From contig CALYLX010000142.1 of NCBI GenBank assembly GCA_944990035.1, positions 1,773,812 to 1,837,811 on the forward strand: 64,000 nt of DNA, in the 5' to 3' direction. Below the pieces are notes generated by a model, which worked only from the letters and a program-made list of their open reading frames with translations, made no database searches and was not told where the DNA came from. Origin of the DNA: Clitopilus passeckerianus. Taxonomy: Eukaryota; Basidiomycota; Agaricomycetes; Agaricales; Entolomataceae. The translations under genes and the position numbers were made by a program. How positions within the stretch are numbered: the first letter of the stretch is position 1; every line of letters begins with the position of its first letter. Below, piece after piece: positions 37,301 through 48,233 of this stretch.

Positions 37301-39399
37301 AGTCCAATGAGTCCGTTGGTCAGCCTTCCATGCCCATTACCTGACGATGGAGGCAAGCATCCTAACGTCACCGAGTGGGACCTCATATTAACGTTGAACA
37401 GCCTCCACGCTACAGCTTGATCTAGAACGCTTCGCCTCCGAGTCAGCTACATTAGCGAGAACAATCAGCACCAACCGTGACCAGACCCGCGCCATTCTTC
37501 GAGTTCTTGAGAGGCTGAAGGCTCTCCTATCAGTCCTTCTGACACCTGGACTTAGTGGTGACATAGATAGTGTTTGCTTCAACAAGTTGGGCATTCAACA
37601 ACCCAAAGCTTCAGCTGGATATTCTGGGTTTGTTTGTCTCCTTGTCGCCTACGCCTTCCGAGCTCATACTTCCCCTTTTATCATATCAGGCTAGGATCCA
37701 CAACGTTATACAAGCTTTCAGATTCGCGGAATCCATGGACGTTGTCGCCAGAAGCAACCGCCTGGAGATTGCTGTCATTGACTGTGATCCTGCAAACACT
37801 CAGTATATTCGAAGGTGAAACTCGATGTTACTGCTGATGAATTCTTACTGATAGACGAACAGAGTTTATCGAGGGAGCAAACACTGTCCTGATTTTCTAC
37901 TCTACATCTCTTTCTTCTGTCGTCGGCTCCACCTTCCAGCCACCGAGTCTGGTGTCTCTCGCCAGGTCGTGGTTTGCTGGTTCCGGTATGTGAACTTCCA
38001 TGACAGGCAAATGGGAAGTGGCTGATTGCTGTATAGTCGAAACGCGAAAAGCTGCCCGTACTGTTTTCGACTACGCTGTGGCATGCCTAAGCGATGATGA
38101 ATCGAATGCGTTGGCAGAACACTGGCAACACAGGCGTACGTTACAACTCTTGGTTCAATGATCTATTTTTGACGTCCTCCCAAAGTGCCATGCCTTCAAC
38201 CCACTGCTGAGAGGGAATCGATCCAGTCGGCGCTTGCTTTGTACATGTGCGGATACCTTGCCGCCGAAAGATATAGCCTGCTCCCGACAAGGTACGTATT
38301 GGTGTACAGTTTCACGTCTTTCACCCACCTGAACCTAATTCGTAGTACTCTGGTTGATATATCCAAATCTGTCGCCCTCTACTTGCATGACGAGCAGTCA
38401 TTGCACAGGGTACTAGCAGTTGACCTGTGTTCACGGGGTTTCCACGTCTGGCAACATTACATAGACGCAATGGAAATCTTACGGGCTCTCTTTTCTCTGG
38501 CCACAGCTACGCGGAAGGAGTCTATCAGCCTGCAAAACGTCGCTGCACAAGCTCGCCTGGCAGTGCTCCAGATTGCAGCCAGTGATACCGCGCTGTTTAT
38601 GCATACACTGGGGTTGGATATCCTCAACCCACCTTCACTCGAGCATCGCAAGTCCGTCCTTCAGATAGTTGCATTCCTCGTTCGAAAGGCAAGTACTAGA
38701 ATTAATATGAACATTCAACTGTCTGACGGCCGCCTCCAGCGCCCTCTTGTTTTACAGCCCAATGTTCCGAAATTGTTGGAGGCTGTTGTCAAGTCTTTGG
38801 ACCCCAGCGTCATCACACATAGGGATGCAGTCTTTGATTCTGCGACAGAGATTATAGGATATGTAGTCAACACGTAAGCTTTAGACTTTTATATCCCTCT
38901 GCTTTTCGCTTACTCCCTGCTAGCTTCCCGAGTGTTGACTTCAATCCAGGTGTTCAACGACTTGCAGTCGGAACAGACGAAGGAGCAGTCATTATGTACG
39001 ACGTCAAGACTGCAATCCGCCTGTATGTTCTAGAAGGACATCAGCACCCTGTCACAGCTTGTAGCTTCGCCCCCGACGGAAGGAGGCTGCTATCGCTATC
39101 GTTAGACGAGAGCGTCGTCCTGGTATGGAAAGTTGGCACTAGTTTCACTAGCTTTTTCACCCCTGGTGTACCACCACGTCAAGGCCATGGAGGATCTGAA
39201 CCTTTCAAGCGATTTAACTTTCACCTGACGGCAGAAAGTAAGATAATCCTTGAGTCTCCCAGCACCGAGGGAATTGACAATTTCTTTAGGCATGAACATG
39301 ACGCTGACGGAGGCTAGAGATTCGATAGAATTTGAGTGGGCGGGGGATAGGAGTGTTAGACTCAAGATACGAGAAACTGTCATGTCGTTCAGTACTTGA
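34306..39399 (+). CDS. WD40 protein of the WDR7/rabconnectin-3-beta type
   Basis: Large protein expected to help assembly or acidification control of the V-ATPase on vacuoles and endosomes, by analogy with animal WDR7. After the leader MDPSSSLLSVPITFQLGKDA come WD-type blocks (ALIGTEDGSLYFLKP; RFIVGGGDDGSVAFWSFE; LMLIYADRRARLWDVQTREF), a long helical middle, then DISKSVALYLHDEQSLHRV, AVDLCSRGFHVWQHYIDAM and SVLQIVAFLVRKAS, and a C-terminal WD pair (LAVGTDEGAVIMYDVKTAI; EGHQHPVTACSFAPDGRRLL). After a last intron (gtaagat...tttag) it ends GMNMTLTEARDSIEFEWAGD and RSVRLKI..., stop at 39397-39399. Many short introns. Two one-base losses seem needed, at 34839-34844 (A3G3) and 35104-35106 (C3). Borders in 35.3-38.2 kb are approximate. 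Confidence 0.72.
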
Positions 39400-39704
39400 T
39401 AAACGATTGCCGTGGTATATTGAGTATTCGCTGAGCCAGCGTTCAGCGTGTAATATCTGACTTGGCCAGGGTTCAACTGTTCCCGAATTTCCGAAGGTCG
39501 ACTATGAAATGGGGGCTGAAATTCGTGACACTAGACTTCCGTCTTAAGAGTCGTATGTGACGCGGACCTTGGCAACAAGAGGAAGAGTGGTTGAAACACG
39601 TTGAACTCCCGACTTCTCCCATGCCACTTTTTGGTGTGCGGGGACATGATCATTTCAATTAGGGTAGGGTATATCTCTAGATAGTGGATGACATGCAGCA
39701 AGTC

Positions 39705-40291
39705 CTAGCCCCAAGCAGCCGTCGTACTACAAGTGAATCAGCGACAATCAGTTGCACACCGAGATAGAAACCGACCTGTAGTTCACAATGAGATGCCCAT
39801 CTGTCGAGAATGACTGAGACGTCTGTTAGCGAGGACCATGACAGATAATGTTTGGAACCCCACTTTAAAGAGATTCGACACGGTATCGTCAGGTGCAGGA
39901 GAAAATGCGAGGTTGATGTAGGTGAACTGACGCGAAAGCTTTAGCCGTGCGGGAGCCTGCAAGAACATGATAACACACCAATGGTTCACCAGCAGGCCAC
40001 GATAACTCCTTCCTCAGGAACTGTATCACTGCTTGAAACCGGTTCGAAGCAGTGATCTTGTAGAAGTTTTGCTTCATGATAGGTGCATTTCCAACAGCCT
40101 TGAATCGTACGACGACTAGTCCACGAGGCCTGGTCAGTGTGAGGAAGTGAGTGCTGGATACAAACGATGAACTGACTCTTGTCCGATGGGTCTCGCTTCT
40201 TGTATGTTGCCAAAGCATCCAAAGCGACGCTATGGGATTCTGAATGCTCTGGGGCTGCCCATGATGGCAGAGAGCGTGGTGGTTGTGCCAT
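39705..40291 (-). CDS. ATG12: Autophagy ubiquitin-like protein ATG12
   Basis: Ubiquitin-like modifier that is conjugated to ATG5 through its C-terminal Gly and then helps lipidate ATG8. Split over five short exons. Exon 1 (start MAQPPRSLPSWAAPEHSESH) runs to LATYKKRDPSDKS. After an intron the ubiquitin fold starts with RGLVVVRFKAVGNAPIMKQ, then NFYKITASNRFQAVIQFLRK, PAGEPL, FTYINLAFSPAPDDTVSNLF, STDGHLIVNY and finally STTAAWG with a stop at 39705-39707. The last Gly is the terminal residue, so no processing is needed, as is usual for ATG12. The final exon is only 22 nt (39705-39726). No lesions. A slightly longer start at 40324 is possible. Confidence 0.9.
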
Positions 40292-40425
40292 GACAAGAAT
40301 GGCAGTACCTCCGACGATCCTCATATGATCGCTTTGTCCGACTGACACCTTCTTCGATCCAGCAATAGCCCGACTTCATATGGACGAATAAAAGGGAACC
40401 ATCTGGTACGTTTTTTCTCCCTCTA
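40292..40425. promoter_or_regulatory. Compact divergent promoter, ATG12 and GH20
   Basis: Only about 135 bases separate the start codons of two back-to-back genes, so they must share promoter sequence. An aataaaag TATA-like element lies about 40 bases before the plus-strand ATG. If ATG12 starts at 40324 the region shrinks to about 100 bases. Confidence 0.5.
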
Positions 40426-42598
40426 ATGTTGTCTATCATCTTCACAGCGTTGATCGTCGTCCCCAGCTGCGTCCATGGCCTTTGGCCTATTCCCAGGACA
40501 CTTCAGACTGGCACAAGCTTCGTCAAGTTGGCATCCAACTTTGACATTACCGTTAAGTTCAGCAATCCTCCTCAAGACCTTGTAGATGCTGTTGCGTCAA
40601 CCAAATCGTTCCTTGCCAAAGACAAGTTGCAAAGACTCGTCGTTGGTCGGGGCAGCAACGACGCCAACGTAATCAACCAAGCTGCTTCTCTACAAAGCCT
40701 CGTTCTATCGCTGTCCAGTGGTCAGACTGCTCGCTCTATCTCCACTGAGGCCGTTCAGGCCATTGGAACACGTAGTGAAGGATACTCCCTCACTTTGCCC
40801 TCCGATGGGTCTGCTGCAACCATCACTGCAAACTCTACCCTTGGCTTGTTCAGGGGTCTGACGACCTTCAGCCAGCTCTGGTACGATCTCTCGGGAACAA
40901 CGTATACGTATCAAGCTCCAGTGAAAATAACCAATGATACGCCCGCCTTCGTGAGTGCATATATGCATCCTATTGTGATGTTTAACTCAAGGTATTCTGC
41001 AGCCCTATCGAGGGTTCATGCTCGATACCGCGAGGAACTTGTGAGTATGTATGTCTTCCGAATACTATGAGTGTCTAACACTGTACAGTTTCCCGTCGCC
41101 GACATCAAACGTACTCTCGATGCTATGAGCTGGGTCAAGGTATGTCTGGCCTCTTTCACTCCGTAAATATTCCTGATAATTCAATTGTACAAGATGAGCG
41201 TGTTCCACTGGCATGTGACGGATTCCCAAAGCTTCCCCTTGGATATTCCTGGGTTCCCTGAGCTTGCAGCAAAAGGTGCTTATTCAAGTGACGAGATATA
41301 TTCCGCATCAGACGTCCAGGATATCGCAAATTATGCGGCAGCTGTATGTCAAAAATCCTTGTGCTTCAGACGTCACATGTTCATTTTTTTCCTTTGATTA
41401 TAGCGAGGTATCGACGTCTTGTTGGTATGCCTTGTTCATTTCTTGTAACCGGTCCAAGGTGCTAAACTGTCCTTGTAGGAAATCGACATCCCCGGTCACA
41501 CTGCCATTATTTCTGCATCTCATCCGGAACATATCGCCTGCCCGTTCTCCTCTCCATGGACGAGCTTTGCCAACGAACCACCTTCCGGTCAACTACGTCT
41601 GGCATCAGCAGCAACAACGAATTTCACGTCTTCCTTGGTTGCAAACATCGCCAAAACCTTGCCATCCAAGATGTTCTCCACTGGCGGTGATGAGCTCAAC
41701 ACGAACTGCTACTCCCAGGATTCCCAGACTCAAGCGGATCTAAAGGCCCAGGGGAAGACGCTTGAACAAGCTTTGAGCACATTTGTCCAGAAGGTCCATA
41801 CTACGTTGCAGGGTCTTGGAAAGACGGCGGTGGTGTGGGAAGGTATGTATTTGAATTTACGTTCATCGGTTGAGCGGAACACTGAAGCATAACCTCTGGT
41901 AGAGATGGTTTTGGACCATACCGTGGCCCTGAGGAATGATACGATTGCAATGGTCTGGATTTCTTCCTCAAATGCGGCGTCTGTCACGAAGAAAGGATAC
42001 AGGATTGTCCATGCTCCTTCTGATTACTTCTACCTCGTAAGTTTGATATAGAATTCGTTCTCCTTCTGCGATTTGACGCCTTTTTTCAGGATTGTGGTGC
42101 TGGCGAATGGATTGGCAACGATCCCCTCGGAAACAGCTGGTGTGATCCCTTCAAGTCATGGCAGAAGGTGGGGGCTTGAGTAAACCTTGAGAATATCGGA
42201 TGGCCGCTGATTATTATCTTTCCGCAAGGCATACACGTTCGACCCTCTTCAGGGTATCGCAAGCGCCCAGCAGTCACTAGTGCTTGGAGGTAGGCACTCT
42301 TCTTTGGGTTAGCCTACATATGGCATTGATCATACATCCTTCAGGGCAACAACTTCTTTGGGCTGAGCAAGCGTCCCCAGAGAATTTGGATTCGATCGTA
42401 TGGCCTCGTGCTGCCAGCTCGGCGGAGGTGTTCTGGACAGGGCCTAAGCTTCCGGACGGGACCCCACGTAACGTTGGATCCGCTCTCCCTCGACTACACG
42501 ATATTAGGTACCGCATGGTCAAACGTGGTGTTAAAGCGATTGCCCTCCAGCCTCAATTCTGTGCCCTCCGACCGGGTATATGTGATATATCTGCCTGA
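40426..42598 (+). CDS. GH20 beta-N-acetylhexosaminidase
   Basis: Secreted enzyme removing terminal GlcNAc from chitin oligomers or glycans; wall turnover or nutrition. A signal peptide of about 18 residues (MLSIIFTALIVVPSCVHG) precedes the GH20b domain (residues 20-150, with LGLFRGLTTFSQLWYDL). The TIM barrel follows: YRGFMLDTARNFFPVADIKR, MSVFHWHVTDSQSFPLDI, LLEIDIPGHTAIISASHPE, the catalytic Asp-Glu pair in MFSTGGDELNTNCY, VVWEEMVL, CGAGEWIGNDPLGNSW, LLWAEQASPENLDSIVWPRA. It ends PGICDISA at 42598. About 550 residues and all exons in frame. One of the best-supported genes in the window. Confidence 0.94.
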
Positions 42599-42768
42599 CG
42601 AGCGGACACCAGCCAAGGCTGGTTCGACTTTTTACACATCGGTTTTCAGCAATGTTTCTTGTACATGTAGTCCCTTCACGATGGTTTCTGGTAAAAAATA
42701 CATTTGATTGCAAATAACCCCAATGATACAATGGTAATGAATACAAATAATGAGTGTTGAGTCCACAG

Positions 42769-44942
42769 CTACAATCCCTCGTCGTACAATTTCCTCGCAA
42801 GTGCAACATAGAATCTCTCGAGATCCTTCTTCGTCTCCAATTCGTTCTTTCTGGGTTTCTCCTGCTCAGGCTTGCGGACGTTGATTTCCTCAGCGGTTTG
42901 CTTTGCTTTGGCCTCGATGTCCGCCACGAGCTTGTTCTTGGCGTTGAGAATGGATGGAGAAGGAACTTGTTCGGTCAACCAATCCAGAACGGCGGATAGC
43001 TTGTCGGTGGAGGATTTAACGACCGCATCGTCTTTCCGTCTATCTTCATCACGTTGACGCTGGCGGTCTTCAGCACTACCTGTTGTCTGCGGTTTTGGTT
43101 GCTTGTCTGCCTCCTTGTCCCAGACGCCCGGAATACGCATCCACTCTGGCAGGCCCCAGCCGACTGAGCTTGATGTAGCATTTCGAGCAGTAGCCCCAGC
43201 TGACACCGCACCACCTAGGCCTATGGCAGGAATCGCAGGAATATCGACGCCAAATTCAATGCCCCGAGCACCCCTCATTTCCCAATGGTCGCAGCCTTCC
43301 AGTATCCCAAGGAATTCCCCCCATTTCGCACTCTGAACAGTCACCAGGCCGTCGTTTCCCCATTCCCTGTCTCTTGCCCAAAGTGGCGGTTCTGAGTAGG
43401 AGTCTGATGAAGGGTCTTGGTCCCAGATGGCTCGGAGTCGTAGCCGGTGTTTCTCTTCGGCGCTGTCTAAAACCATCTTGGGTAGCCAGAATGGATGCCA
43501 GATGCTCACGGAGGGAAGCCGGCTGGCAACGCTGAAGTATTTGACGGAGGGGTCGTCGGGGGTGGCAGGGTTGAAGACCTCCTCGAGATAGGTTGATGTC
43601 AGGTTGGAGTATGCTGGGGAGTCAACCACGGAGAGAAGGAGGGTGGTAAATGACGAAGGAAGAGAAGCGAGGGAGAGTCGAAGAGCGGAATCTTCTATGA
43701 ACGAAGCTTTGGTGTCCTTGGAGTGGGGCGATGGTAGTGGTATGACTTGAGGGATGGATGGACCGTTCCGTGACTTTAGCTGAAGCTCTTCCAATTTCAG
43801 TTTGCCAATGCCAATGTTGTCCTGAAATTCGGTCAGAGACGGTATTTTTGAACTTGGGGACGGAAATAACTCACGACACACCAATCCATAAATGGACTGC
43901 CTCTGTGAGGCGTAGCAATGCTTGTGAGTGATAATGGCGCATATATTTCAGGCTTGAGGTGTGTGATGAGGTGGCGACAGTCAAGGCCACCCATAGAGTG
44001 CGCTAAGAAATTGACACCACGACCACGAGCTTTCATTTGCAGTTGACGGTCAAGATGTTCAGACCGGGAAACTATGGAACCGGTTCTGTTGGGCCGTTAG
44101 TTCGACGGGCTGGTGTGGGTTGTAGAGAGCGCTAACCCTGGAACTGAAGTCACAATCACCTCGGCCTTTAGGGTACCACGGAGAACATTCAGTACGTTCG
44201 ACCAGTAGTGCATACGCATGCTAGGAAATTTGGAGGGACCACGTGAATCAAAACCATAGAGCCCTTGTTCAAATGTCAGTATGGAAAGGTATGTTTGACA
44301 AGTTGTAACGGCCGCACCATGACACAAAACTATGGGGTAGCGAGGTGTTCGAAGAGGTTCGTATAGTGCTGGATTCTGGAGTAGTTGATGTAATACGTCT
44401 GGGGGCATCCGTTCACTTGCTGGCTTGAACTGCACAGGTTTGCGGGGTAGATCCGGTTCCTTGGGTGTTCGCCTGCGCTCTGGCGAAGGAGCAGGTCCTT
44501 GATCCCTGGATAACTGGCGCTGTGTGCTGAGAAATGTTGGCCATGGCCAGGACCACCTAGGCTGGAAGTCTGAAGGCGGCACTTGGGGAAAGTTGAGCTC
44601 GAATCCGAATGACTTAACGGCATAGGACGTACTTTCAGCTGTTGCACTTCTGAGTGTATGATCAGACCTCGTAGGGAGAGGCCCATGATGTGGTAGGCCT
44701 CGATACCCTTCCAAGTTAACTTTGGAAAGAGATCTTCGCTGAATCCCCCCAGTTTCTGCTGATTGCATTTGCTGGGAGTAACTGCTATGCACGTCATTTC
44801 GTGCATCCTCGGCTCCTGCCTTCTTGAGCAAGAGATACTGGTTTGATATCGTAAGCCCAGAGATTACATTTGCTATCCGCCGTAGAGCAAGAGCAACAGG
44901 AGCCGGGAAATAAACGCTCGACGACATGAAGGTCGGGAGCAA
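42769..44942 (-). CDS. Tgl2-like alpha/beta-hydrolase lipase
   Basis: Putative mitochondrial or intracellular triacylglycerol lipase, similar in layout to yeast Tgl2. A basic, Ser/Thr-rich N-terminal part (start MLPTFMSSSVYFPAPVALAL) of some 170 residues could contain a targeting signal. The hydrolase begins PIVLCHGAAVTTCQTYLSIL, then the nucleophile elbow FLAHSMGGLDCRHLI (Gly-x-Ser type with Ala first), SIATPHRGSPFMDWC, and a likely catalytic His in GCDHWEMRG. The C-terminal third is charged and helical (RQRQRDEDRRKDD; PEQEKPRKNELETKKDL) and ends LYDEGL. Two short introns at about 44095-44145 and 43815-43880. It converges tail-to-tail with GH20, 170 bases apart. No lesions. Confidence 0.82.
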
Positions 44943-45351
44943 GCTAAGATCCAGCTACGAACCAAGCAGCCGGCGCCTGGAAGCCCTTCGTTGGGGATTG
45001 ATGAAAAGGGATCAAACTCGGAAATACAGTCACGTGTCATGACACGCAAATAGAGCCACTGATGGGAGTGATGGCTGTGCCCATTGTCTTCGTGCATTTG
45101 CTAGTGGCCTTGCAGTGGATGGCGGAACGCTTTGAACTTTTAAGCTTTGAGTTCATTGTTCAGCATCAGGGACCCTCTCTGAAATAACGAGAAGCTTTAG
45201 CCTGTGGCGGAAGAACAGTCGCTTGTGGATCTTCGCAGCTTCACCCATGGAAGCAGCTTTGACCATCATGCCACAATCCATTGTCAATTTCTTCCACGTT
45301 TTTGTACGCTTTGATTGACTCGAGGGCCAAGCGTCCTGGAGACGAAGGACA
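44943..45351. promoter_or_regulatory. Divergent region upstream of the lipase and hypothetical genes
   Basis: About 410 bases between two divergent genes. No repeat, RNA gene or clear TATA element stands out. A short minus-strand frame at 44873-45097 overlaps the lipase start and is a shadow. Confidence 0.35.
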
Positions 45352-46625
45352 ATGGACGCATCTCAGCTTGCTATAAGTATGACGGACTACCTCAACTTTT
45401 CACTATTCTACAACCTCGACCTTAACTTCCCTCTACCTCATGAGCACCGAGCAGATCTATCATTATCCAGTCCCGTCTTACGGGAAGCAATTGCCTCTGT
45501 CTAATGCCGTCTATCAATCACGTCCCCCAGCAGCTTCAGCGAAGCTAGCAGCGCGTCTTCGGCCAGCACTGATCTGTACGCCAGCACGGATGATGAAATA
45601 GAGTGTCGTACAGCGCGTCCAACTGGAGCCTTTCCTTCGACAATTCTCAGAAAGCAACAAAGCTCGGTACCTTGGCCCGCGGAACCGTTACTCTATTACT
45701 CCAAGTTATTGCACGGACCCCCTGAGGAAACCGGAATGCTGGGAAGGGAGATACCCAAATGGAAGCGAATCCTTGAGGTACTTGTCACTTGCGGAGATGA
45801 TAAATTCCTTGCGATACCCACGACCACAAATTCTTGGGCTTTCACTCTTGCTTCTGCCGTTCTCACTGCGCCTGATCCATGGACGACAATGATAGAGATG
45901 GTCAAGAACCTTCTATGGAAAGCCACAAATCCGAAGAAACCTCTCTCCGAAGCTCAATTCGAAGCTGTCGCCCTTGTCACAGTAGAAGTCGGAAGAGTAT
46001 TGAAAGACAAGCCAGGCCAGCCCCTTCGATCTAGCTATCGGGACTTGCTGGCCGATATCTTTGTTGGCACTTTCATCAGCGCTTGGGATAACGTGAGCCA
46101 GCTCTTCCTCCTTATGCTTTAAACCTGCTAACGCCCTCACAGAGGAGAAATCCCGAAGGGATAACTTACCACCCCAAGCCCACTGAGGCCCTTGTGATGG
46201 CCACCTACCGCCTGGCACACTTCATCGCAAAGCTCTGGCAACGCAAGGTCCTGCGCAACAACGAACTCGAAGACTGCTTCTCGGTTCTTCTCACGAGCTT
46301 CAAATCCCACGAACATGCGCAAGTTCTTGAAATGCTCCTCGTACACGCCGGGCCGAACTATTGGCTTTCCTCTGAAGCCGGGCCGACGAAGTTGCTCCAG
46401 ATGGCGGACATTATGGACGGGCTGCACTATCGTATTCGAGGAACCTCCAGCGTGTTGGGGAACAGCAGAGGCGACGAGGATGTCGAGAAACAGCTCAGGT
46501 CTATTGCGAAGCTGTGTCGCGACTGGGTCGGGGCGTACCATCGTCAGGCGTATCAGCACCAGGTAGTGGTCTCTTACAATCAAGGAATGCAGCATCCGGC
46601 CTACGGCAGGCCGCCTGGTCTTTGA
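45352..46625 (+). CDS. Conserved hypothetical protein, uncertain 5' end
   Basis: An alpha-helical protein of about 390 residues. The main part is clear: PWAEPLLYYSKLLHGPPEET, EIPKWKRILEVLVTCGDDKF, TTTNSWAFTLASAVLTAPDP, SSYRDLLADIFVGTFISAWD, one intron (about 46095-46140), then TEALVMATYRLAHFIAKLWQ, LEMLLVHAGPNYWLSSEAGP and the end QHPAYGRPPGL. It lacks motifs I can name; it could be a repeat-type scaffold. Two 5' choices exist: the frame from 45352 (MDASQLAISMTDYLNFSLFY) matches the downstream frame but meets a TAA at about 45501, whereas the frame from 45440 (MSTEQIYHYPVPSYGKQL) needs a one-base shift near 45525. A tiny intron could rescue the first. Confidence 0.55.
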
Positions 46626-47540
46626 TTATTTGAAAGTATAGATATTTATTTAGACGGAAATTGTCAGCATTATGATATATGTATGATACAGGCGGGAAGC
46701 CACATGTAACTATGTACTACGCACCCATCGGAAATTCTAGAATTAGAAAGTAATTGACCTAGGAATTAATTTTGAATCATGAATGCCATGTGTCGATTAT
46801 GTTGCGGTTCGCGGCAGAAACTCGTAACCTCCATGTGTCTCGATCATGATCATGGTATGCTTCGCGGATGTTATTGCGAGCACCGAGCACAGATTCTTCT
46901 CGATAGTCACACACAGATGCCGAATTGGAAGGCAACCATTCCCAGTGGCACGCACAATCACTTTTCACGAGCTACGCAAAAGCGTCTGTATCGATCTCCG
47001 TCCCACACCGAAGGAGAATCAGAAGAACATCAGGTAGGACCTGAGCCTGCCAGATGGTCATGTGAAGCAAGAAGCACTGCTTCCTGTCACCGAAGATCGC
47101 GTTGCCCCTTCATGGTTCTTTACTCAGAATCTTCGAAAGGCGGTGAGGCGGGTTTCTCGGGTCCTTTTGTCCGTTCATGAATTTACGAGTGGAATGTGGG
47201 TCCACTCTGTCATCGAGGATTGATTGGCATTGTCCAACGTCATATTAGCAAACTGAGCAGTAACTCGTGGCAGGGGAGGCGTTCCCAGAATGGAGAGGAA
47301 AGGCACCATTGACAAACTGACCATTACTTTTCTGTAGTTCTGGATGTCAAGCGACCTGCCGTGTTCAGGGCTGCATTGTTCTCCTAGCTGTGGTAAGAGG
47401 GGTATGTGATAGAAATCATGCAGCAGCCCATGCACCCAATTTTATTTTAATTGGAATTTTGGGAGGTTTTGTTTTCCTTGGGGCGGTCGCAATAAAACTT
47501 GAACGTGATTCTATCACCAAAGGTTATTTGGCATGCCTAT
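46626..47540. other. Interval without a supported gene
   Basis: The first 150 bases are AT-rich, probably the 3' end of the hypothetical gene. A 133-codon plus-strand frame (46779-47180) is rich in Cys, His and Arg but shows no zinc-finger spacing and no homology I know. I treat it as chance. Confidence 0.3.
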
Positions 47541-48206
47541 TCAGTCGACGGAGCTTGAGGCCGCACACAAGTGGGCAGCTTGTTTGTTGCGATTCACAGA
47601 CACTGAAATCTGGTCGCAGTTCAGAGATCGATGACATGCAGCAAACACAATGACACAGTGGGGGAAAGCATCCGAGTCTGATGATCCAGAAAGGATGCCA
47701 TTAAGCCAAAAACGAGCGCTTAAGGATCTTCGGAGGGCGGCTGCCAGGCGAATCAGGGTCGCCAACAGAAAATAGGTTGAAAACCTTAGAAGGTTCCAAC
47801 ACGGGCAGTTTCCCCTGAGAACTCGAGTCCTAATTTGCATTTGAGCGGCCTCGAGCAGATTTGAGGTGAAATCTAAGTCCGTAATTGGCTGAGAAAATTT
47901 TGGATAGGAGAATACGGATCTGCATTTTTGACATATACGGTAGGAGTTCAGAGTGCCAAATGGTGAGAGTCCAGAATGTTGGTGCATGGGAACCTGGAGA
48001 TCTCTATAATGATCGAAGGAAAAAGGGTCGAGTAAAAGGAAATCATTATCTGCCTTGTAAGGACCTAATGTTGATCGACCACGGGGAAGCTTGTCAACTA
48101 AAGAATTACGCCCACCATGCCGTCTCGCACCTTTGCTCTTGCCATATACCATGCCCACGGTACGTGTCTTGTTACTTTCTCTTTTCCCCCATTTATCATT
48201 GGACAC
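47541..48206 (-). CDS. Orphan open reading frame of 221 codons
   Basis: A single uninterrupted frame starting MSNDKWGKRESNKTRTVGMV and ending AHLCAASSSVD, in an interval with no gene on the other strand. The N-terminal half is basic; residues about 85-100 contain ICQKCRSVFSYPKF; residues 130-160 are hydrophobic and Leu/Arg-rich (FSTYFLLATLIRLAAALRR). I recognise no family. It is longer than chance frames elsewhere in this window that do not overlap genes, so a lineage-specific gene is possible. Its start would lie 28 bases from the F-box gene's start in divergent orientation, which leaves almost no promoter and argues against it. Confidence 0.35.
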   Translation of the reverse strand: MSNDKWGKRESNKTRTVGMVYGKSKGARRHGGRNSLVDKLPRGRSTLGPYKADNDFLLLDPFSFDHYRDLQVPMHQHSGLSPFGTLNSYRICQKCRSVFSYPKFSQPITDLDFTSNLLEAAQMQIRTRVLRGNCPCWNLLRFSTYFLLATLIRLAAALRRSLSARFWLNGILSGSSDSDAFPHCVIVFAACHRSLNCDQISVSVNRNKQAAHLCAASSSVD

Positions 48207-48233
48207 TAGTATCTCGCGAGCACGGATCGTACG

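Noticed and set aside
46779..47180. 133-codon Cys/His-rich ORF
   Set aside because: The Cys and His spacing fits no zinc-finger pattern, and the rest is low in hydrophobic residues.
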